A program made the translations under genes and the position numbers. From Frondihabitans sp. PAMC 28766 (GTDB taxonomy: Bacteria; Actinomycetota; Actinomycetes; Actinomycetales; Microbacteriaceae): 64,000 nucleotides of DNA. A model generated the notes under the pieces. It ran no database searches and was not told where the DNA came from. It saw only the letters and a program-made list of their open reading frames with translations. Positions 57,360-64,000 of this stretch are shown here, one piece after another; the first letter of the stretch is position 1, and each line of letters starts with the position of its first letter. The stretch lies in assembly GCF_001577365.1 (NCBI RefSeq), contig NZ_CP014513.1, positions 3,844,001 to 3,908,000 of the forward strand, in the 5' to 3' direction.

Positions 57360-59482
57360 AGGAATGCTCCTTCGGTGCCCGGCTGGGCGGTGCCCGCCTG
57401 GATGGCGGTGATGGCGACGGTGTTGATGATGTCCGAGACGAGGGCGCCTCGCGACAGGTCGTTGATGGGCTTGCGAAGGCCCTGCAGGATCGGTCCGATC
57501 GCGACGGCCCCGGCGCTCCGCTGCACCGCCTTGTAGGTGTTGTTGCCCGTGTTGAGGTCGGGGAAGATGAAGACCGTCGCGCGCCCCGCGACGTCGGAGT
57601 CGGGCATCTTCGCCGCCGCCACCGTGGGATCGGCCGCGGCGTCGTACTGGATGGGCCCCTCGACGAGCAGCTCGGGGCGGCGTTCGCGCACGAGGGCCGT
57701 GGCCGCGCGTACCTTCTCGACGTCGGCGCCCGAACCGGAGTCGCCCGTCGAATAGCTCAGCATCGCGATGCGCGGCTCGATGCCGAACTGCACCGCGGTC
57801 TCGGCCGACGAGATCGCGATGTCGGCGAGCTGCTCGGACGTGGGGTCGGGGATGACTGCGCAGTCGCCGTAGACCAGGACGCGATCGGCGAGCGCCATGA
57901 GGAAGACGCTCGACACGACGTTGACCTCGGGCCGCGTCTTGATCACCTCGAACGCCGGGCGGATGGTGTGGGCGGTGGTGTGCTTCGCACCCGAGACCAT
58001 GCCGTCGGCGAGGCCCATCTTGACCATCATCGTGCCGAAGTAGGACACGTCCGTGACGGTGTCCATCGCCATCTCGACGGTCGTGCCCTTGTGGGCGCGC
58101 AAGGCGGCGTACTCGGTGGCGAACTTCAGCTGCAGCTCGGGGTCGGTGGGGTCGAGCACAGACGCGTCGCCGAGATCGAGACCCAGCTCGGCGCCGCGCG
58201 CGCGGACGGAGGGCTCGTTGCCGAGCAGAGTCAACGAGGCGACGCCGCGCTGGAGGAGGGACGACGCGGCCCGCAGGATCCTGTCGTCGTCGCCCTCGGG
58301 AAGCACGATGTGCTTCTTGACCGAGCGGGCCCGGTCGAGCAGCTGGTACTCGAACATGAGCGGGGTGACGACCTTCGAGGGTGAGATCTCGAGCAGGCGC
58401 AGCAGGGCGTCACCGTCGACGTTGGTCTCGAACAGCGAAAGGGCCAGGTCGTACTTGCGCGGCGACTCGGCCGCGAGCCGCCCGCTCGTCTGGGTGATGC
58501 GCGTGGCGGTGTCGTACGTGCCGAGTTCGTTCCAGAGGATCGGCAGCGAGCTGTCGAGGCCACCGAGAAGGCGGACCACCTGCGGGGCGAGGTCGAACCC
58601 ACCGTTGAGAATGATGCCGGCGATCGACGGGAACGTGTCGGACGAGTGCGCGAGCACCGTGGCCACCAGCACGTCGGACCGGTCGCCCGGCACGACGACG
58701 ACGGCGCCCTCGGTCAGCCGGGGCAGCACGTTCTCCATCGACATGGCTGCCACGACCACTCCGATCGCCTCGCGCTCGAGCAGGGCGTCGTCGCCGCGCA
58801 CCAGGCGGGCCTGCGTCGCCTCCATCACCGCTCGGAGCGTCGGCGAGACCAACACCCGGTCTTCGGGCAGAGCCCACACCGGCACCCGGCCCTCGGGCGA
58901 CGCCTCGAGGGCCTCGCCGATCCCCTCGACGACCTCGGCCAGCCGATCGGGTTCGGCGCGGTTGACGATCACGGCCAGGAGGCTCGCGTGCTCGCTGCGG
59001 AGCTCTGCCGTGGTCAGCTCGGCCACCTGGCGCACGTCGACACCCGAGCGAGCCCGCGAACCGTCGGCGGCGCGCCCGCCGAGCACCAGCAGCACCGGGG
59101 CGCCCAGGTTGGCGGCGATCCGCGCGTTGAACGACAGCTCGGTCGGGCTGCCGACATCCGTGTAATCCGAGCCGACGATCACGACGGCGTCGCACTGACG
59201 CTCGACGGCCGCGAACCGGCCGATGATCGTGGCGAGGGCGGCATCAGGATCAGCGTGCACGTCGTCGTACGTCACTCCGATGCAGTCTTCGTAGGGGAGG
59301 TCGACGCTGTCATGCGCGAGCAGCAACTCCAGCACGTAGTCGGGCTCACTCGTCGACCGGGCGACGGGGCGGAAGACGCCCACACGACCGAGCTCGTGGC
59401 TGAGCGTGTCGAGCACCCCCAGGGCGACGGTGGACTTGCCGGTGTGGCCTTCAGCGGACGTGATGTAGATGCGGGTCGACAC
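57356..59482 (-). CDS. pta: Phosphate acetyltransferase (long form with N-terminal DRTGG-type region)
   Basis: Transfers acetyl between CoA and phosphate. GTG 59482 gives 708 residues. N-terminal P-loop-like dethiobiotin-synthetase-type domain (RIYITSAEGHTGKSTVALGV), middle DRTGG-like domain (about 215-330), and C-terminal catalytic PTA domain from about 380 (HIVLPEGDDDRIL; DGMVSGAKHTTAHTIRPAF; YSTGDSGSGADVEKVR). The long form is regulatory in enterobacteria. Translationally coupled to ackA. Confidence 0.94.
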   Translation of the reverse strand: MSTRIYITSAEGHTGKSTVALGVLDTLSHELGRVGVFRPVARSTSEPDYVLELLLAHDSVDLPYEDCIGVTYDDVHADPDAALATIIGRFAAVERQCDAVVIVGSDYTDVGSPTELSFNARIAANLGAPVLLVLGGRAADGSRARSGVDVRQVAELTTAELRSEHASLLAVIVNRAEPDRLAEVVEGIGEALEASPEGRVPVWALPEDRVLVSPTLRAVMEATQARLVRGDDALLEREAIGVVVAAMSMENVLPRLTEGAVVVVPGDRSDVLVATVLAHSSDTFPSIAGIILNGGFDLAPQVVRLLGGLDSSLPILWNELGTYDTATRITQTSGRLAAESPRKYDLALSLFETNVDGDALLRLLEISPSKVVTPLMFEYQLLDRARSVKKHIVLPEGDDDRILRAASSLLQRGVASLTLLGNEPSVRARGAELGLDLGDASVLDPTDPELQLKFATEYAALRAHKGTTVEMAMDTVTDVSYFGTMMVKMGLADGMVSGAKHTTAHTIRPAFEVIKTRPEVNVVSSVFLMALADRVLVYGDCAVIPDPTSEQLADIAISSAETAVQFGIEPRIAMLSYSTGDSGSGADVEKVRAATALVRERRPELLVEGPIQYDAAADPTVAAAKMPDSDVAGRATVFIFPDLNTGNNTYKAVQRSAGAVAIGPILQGLRKPINDLSRGALVSDIINTVAITAIQAGTAQPGTEGAFL

Positions 59483-59624
59483 GCTGACAACTGTATGACC
59501 GACACCTCGACGCCGCCTGGACTTGTCCTGACATGGAGAGGGCAAAACCCGTGCCGGTTCGTGGTCGCCCCGCCCGTCCGCTAGAGTTCTCTAGGTCGAA
59601 CGGCGGCTCACCCCGCCGATCACT

Positions 59625-59709
59625 GGAGAATTCGCCTAGTGGCCTATGGCGCACGCTTGGAAAGCGTGTTGGGTGCAAGCCCTCGGGGGTTCGAATCCCC
59701 CATTCTCCG
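59625..59709 (+). tRNA. tRNA-Ser (anticodon GGA)
   Basis: Acceptor GGAGAAT/ATTCTCC, anticodon stem ACGC/GCGT with loop TTGGAAA (anticodon GGA), a long variable arm (GGGTGCAAGCCCTC) and T arm GGGGG TTCGAAT CCCCC. 85 bases, class II structure. A TAGAGT hexamer about 40 bases upstream may be the -10. Confidence 0.95.
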
Positions 59710-59758
59710 CGACGCATCGCCCCTGTTCGGTTTCTTCGAAACCTCGCAGGGGCGTCGC
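59709..59758 (+). terminator. Three-part hairpin after tRNA-Ser
   Basis: Nested stems GCGAC/GTCGC, CCCCTG/CAGGGG and GGTTTC/GAAACC form one long hairpin directly following the tRNA, then TGGTTTGG. Probable terminator with a weak U tract. Confidence 0.6.
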
Positions 59759-59889
59759 TGGTTTGGCTGGGTCGCTCCGCTCCCGCCGGCGTCGGCCGCT
59801 GCGCGGCCTCGCCGAAGCTCCTCCGCCGTGTTCTGGCGGCACTAGTGCAGCGAAGGGGCAGACCGGGCGGCGGACGTAGGGTGGAGAGC

Positions 59890-60294
59890 ATGAGCGGCGA
59901 AGCGGCGGCGAGCGCACGGGTGGACGCGTGGATGTGGGCCGTCCGCGTGTACAAGACGCGCTCGGCCGCGACGGCGGCGTGCCGCGCGGGCCACGTGCGG
60001 GTCAACGGCGAGCGGGTGAAAGCCGCGCACACGGTGCGGCCCGGAGACGAGATCCGCACCAGGATCGAGGGCTGGGAGCGCATCGTGACCGTCCGCACGA
60101 TCCTGACGAAGCGGGTCGGCGCCCCCGTCGCCGCCACCGCACTCACCGACATGAGCCCACCGCCTCCCGAACGCAAAGAGCTGCTCTACATCCCGCTGCG
60201 CGACCGCGGCGCCGGACGCCCCACGAAACGCGACCGCCGCGAGATCGACCGCCTACGCGACGAGAGGTTCGGCGGCGAGACGTTCGAGCGCTAG
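59890..60294 (+). CDS. S4-domain RNA-binding protein (Hsp15-like)
   Basis: 134 residues from ATG 59890. S4 domain at 8-70: SARVDAWMWAVRVYKTRSAA, then GHVRVNGERVKAAHTVRPGD. A basic C-terminal tail follows (RPTKRDRREIDRLRDER). Related to Hsp15/HslR, which binds stalled 50S subunits; in actinobacteria the exact role is not established. Apparently monocistronic after tRNA-Ser. Confidence 0.87.
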   Translation: MSGEAAASARVDAWMWAVRVYKTRSAATAACRAGHVRVNGERVKAAHTVRPGDEIRTRIEGWERIVTVRTILTKRVGAPVAATALTDMSPPPPERKELLYIPLRDRGAGRPTKRDRREIDRLRDERFGGETFER

Positions 60295-60302
60295 TCCGCC
60301 GG

Positions 60303-60316
60303 TCACCCGCGGGTGA
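60303..60316. promoter_or_regulatory. Palindrome TCACCCGCGGGTGA with A tract
   Basis: A perfect 14-base palindrome followed by AAAAAA, nine bases after the S4 gene stop. The A run is on the wrong side for a terminator of that gene, so an operator-like role is possible. Farther on, TACAGT at 60381-60386 and a CCTCC/GGAGG hairpin near 60404-60419 precede the next gene. Confidence 0.3.
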
Positions 60317-60520
60317 AAAAACATACCCACTGGTCTGCTACCACCCGAACTGGGCAGTCCGCCCTGTCGGCGGCCGGGCTTACAGTAGGCACTGCACGGG
60401 AGGCCCTCCAGGGGTGGAGGGGTCTTGCGTGAACCACCGCAGATGCTCGACATGCGAGGGCACCCGAGCCTGCGTGTGACTGCTGGGCACTGCGTGCGCC
60501 ACTTCATGGGGGAGAACGAG

Positions 60521-61147
60521 ATGACAATGCAGCGAGGGCTCGACCGCACCGAGTTCACCACGACCGTCGTGCCGATCCAGTCGCTGGGTCGCACAGCCCT
60601 CTTGTCGGCAGCGTTCAGCCTGGTCCCCGTCTTCGCCGCCTGCCTCTGGCTCACGGCGCGAACGGGCACCTGGCCGGTTGTGGCGTGCGTCGAAGTCATC
60701 GTGACCGCCGTCTTCTTCGCAGTCTTCATCCGCTTCAAACTCGTCTACTCGGCTGTCACGCCGAGCACGCTCGTCAAGCGCCGCATGGTGCTCACCGCCA
60801 CCAGCGTCGACCGCACTGCCGTCGACCACGTGCTGATCAGCCGGGTCTACCGCGGCTCGTCGACCGAGTCGCTGACGCAGATGCTCGTCCTCGACGCCGA
60901 AGGCCGGCGCCTGTTCGGCATGAGCGGCCTGTTCTGGTCGGAGGCCGACATCCGCGCCATCGCCGAGGCCCTCGACGTGCAACTCGTCGTCGACGAGCAG
61001 CCGCTGTCGCGGGGCGAGTACTACGAGATGTACCCGACGGCTCGCGGCTGGTACGAGACCCGGGTCTTCCGGCTGATCGCCGTCGGTGTCGGCGCGATCG
61101 CTCTGGCGGGCGTGCTGGCCGCCATCGAGGGCATCGTCCGGGCGTGA
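60521..61147 (+). CDS. Conserved-type membrane protein, function unknown
   Basis: 208 residues from ATG 60521, with a GGGGGAGA ribosome-binding site. Two N-terminal hydrophobic helices (about 25-72), a cytoplasmic beta-rich segment (75-150; YSAVTPSTLVKRRMVLTATSV, LTQMLVLDAEGRRLFGM) reminiscent of bacterial PH-like domains, and a third helix near the C-terminus (about 182-205). I do not recognise the family. Convergent with the HerA-like gene, four bases apart. Confidence 0.7.
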   Translation: MTMQRGLDRTEFTTTVVPIQSLGRTALLSAAFSLVPVFAACLWLTARTGTWPVVACVEVIVTAVFFAVFIRFKLVYSAVTPSTLVKRRMVLTATSVDRTAVDHVLISRVYRGSSTESLTQMLVLDAEGRRLFGMSGLFWSEADIRAIAEALDVQLVVDEQPLSRGEYYEMYPTARGWYETRVFRLIAVGVGAIALAGVLAAIEGIVRA

Positions 61148-61151
61148 TCTG

Positions 61152-63140
<1,989 letters not shown>

Positions 63141-63255
63141 GTCGCCACTCTAGGAGCCTCGGCCCTCCCTGGGACAGCCCCGCCGATCGACCTGGCATAA
63201 TCGTCAGTCGCCCGGGGCTAGGCTCTGGGGCACCAGAGAATGGGGAGGACCGACG

Positions 63256-63819
63256 ATGGTCGACGCACGAATCGTGCAAACGACGACAGCGCTGCACACC
63301 GCAATCGTCGAGCTTGCTTCGTCGACGCCGGTGTCGTCGATCACGGTCGCGGACGTGACCCGGGCTGCCGGCATCAACCGCGCGACGTTCTACAGCCACG
63401 CCACCTCGCCGGGCTCGCTGCTCGTCGACGTTCTGACGCCCGACCTCGACGCCATCCGCTCGGGCGACTACGAACTGCGCGAGACCAGCGCCCTCGACGC
63501 CCCGTCGATCACCCGCAAGGGCATGGAGCGCATCGTCGACCACGTCGTCAAATACAAAGACATCTACCGCCTCGCGCTGCCCGACGCGCTCGACGCCTCG
63601 ACGCACCGTGTGCTCGCCCGGCACTTCGAGATCTCGTGCCTGGAGCACCTCGACCGTCACGAGGCCACCCTGCCCGAGGGCGCCTCGGCACCCCTCGTGG
63701 CCGGTTTCATCGCGCACGGCCTCGTCGGTGTGATCGAGACGTGGCTGTCCGGCAAGCGCACCAGCCGCAAGACCCTCGTCGACAACATGGTGCTCATGTT
63801 TCCGACGTGGTGGGGCTGA
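63256..63819 (+). CDS. TetR/AcrR family transcriptional regulator
   Basis: 187 residues. N-terminal helix-turn-helix VSSITVADVTRAAGINRATFYSHATS (landmark DVTRAAGINRATFYSH), followed by an effector domain with a C-terminal TetR_C-like part. A GGGGAGGA element lies 9-16 bases before the ATG. Divergent from the HerA-like gene. Target unknown; the inverted repeat at 63957 is a possible nearby operator. Confidence 0.85.
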   Translation: MVDARIVQTTTALHTAIVELASSTPVSSITVADVTRAAGINRATFYSHATSPGSLLVDVLTPDLDAIRSGDYELRETSALDAPSITRKGMERIVDHVVKYKDIYRLALPDALDASTHRVLARHFEISCLEHLDRHEATLPEGASAPLVAGFIAHGLVGVIETWLSGKRTSRKTLVDNMVLMFPTWWG

Positions 63820-63956
63820 CCGGGCACGAGTTCCCGTCTCGCCAGCAGCGCCGTCGCGCCGGTTGCCGTTGTCGGCGGGCGGCGTCGTCGCCGTCACTCG
63901 TTCCGTCCGTGCCGTCGGCGGAATCCGACGCCTTCCGGGCACGGTCTTTGGAAGCG

Positions 63957-63982
63957 CCGAATTCAGTTCTGCCTGAATTCGG
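63957..63982. promoter_or_regulatory. Perfect 10-bp inverted repeat CCGAATTCAG-N6-CTGAATTCGG
   Basis: Arms at 63957-63966 and 63973-63982, AT-richer than the surroundings, with no T run. Operator-like; 137 bases after the TetR gene and before the window edge, so the regulated gene may lie outside. Confidence 0.4.
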
Positions 63983-64000
63983 GCGAACCTGAAGTGGGCG

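Noticed and set aside
60303..60322. Intrinsic terminator of the S4-domain gene
   Set aside because: The palindrome is followed by A residues, not T, on the coding strand, so it lacks a U tract for that gene.

Overview
This is a GC-rich chromosomal window from an actinomycete. Several features point there: long spurious ORFs on both strands, frequent GTG starts, four-base ATGA/GTGA gene overlaps, a Tad/Flp cluster beside a 6C small RNA, DUF2510 proteins and a lysine/alanine-rich TopA tail. The order topA - tad - 6C RNA - acs - DUF4177/RidA - class A PBP - metallophosphoesterase, then asd - lysC - recR - dnaX, recalls the mycobacterial core order as I remember it. The gene style suggests Micrococcales, probably Microbacteriaceae. 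That placement is inference.

Layout. 0-7 kb (+): end of trpS, a frameshifted GNAT gene, ribD-ribA, an MHS-family transporter and an ABC exporter. 7-14.5 kb (-): nicotinamidase, an S13 D,D-carboxypeptidase, ribokinase plus a Gfo/Idh oxidoreductase, and a molybdate/tungstate uptake operon whose permease and ATPase are fused and frameshifted. 14.5-15.2 kb is non-coding: a cluster of GGGAGGAA-type motifs, then a tandem duplication abutting tRNA-Thr. 15.2-20.7 kb (-): topA-tmk-holB-tetR. 21-24 kb (-): a compact Tad pilus locus. A 6C RNA lies between tadA and the divergent acs.

24.4-33.4 kb: acs, convergent ridA and its DUF4177 partner, a PASTA-type penicillin-binding protein, a metallophosphoesterase, tRNA-Pro and two DUF2510 membrane proteins. 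33.4-42.8 kb (-): thymidine kinase, a three-protein signalling operon (histidine kinase, degenerate kinase-like membrane protein, LuxR-type regulator), mqo, lysC-asd, a second GGGAGGAA cluster, and dnaX-recR. 45.5-54.6 kb (-): one 3,018-codon gene for a cell-wall-anchored surface protein with 25 Ig-like repeats. It is followed by SRP RNA (+), whose 3' end is tandemly repeated downstream. 55-64 kb: an NAD(P)-binding protein, pta-ackA, tRNA-Ser, an S4 RNA-binding protein, a membrane protein, a HerA-like ATPase and a TetR regulator.

Functional themes are cell-wall growth and surface display (PBP, S13 carboxypeptidase, sortase substrate, Tad pilus), acetate handling (Acs and Pta-AckA), the malate:quinone step, the start of the aspartate amino-acid pathway, and clamp-loader/repair genes. 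Four genes (GNAT, modBC, the second DUF2510 protein, dnaX) are each broken by what looks like one missing G or C in a short homopolymer. Because dnaX is essential, base-calling error is more likely than gene decay. No CRISPR array, insertion sequence, prophage or defence island is evident. The least explained material is the non-coding repeats at 14.6-15.1, 41.4-42.2 and 54.9-55.3 kb.
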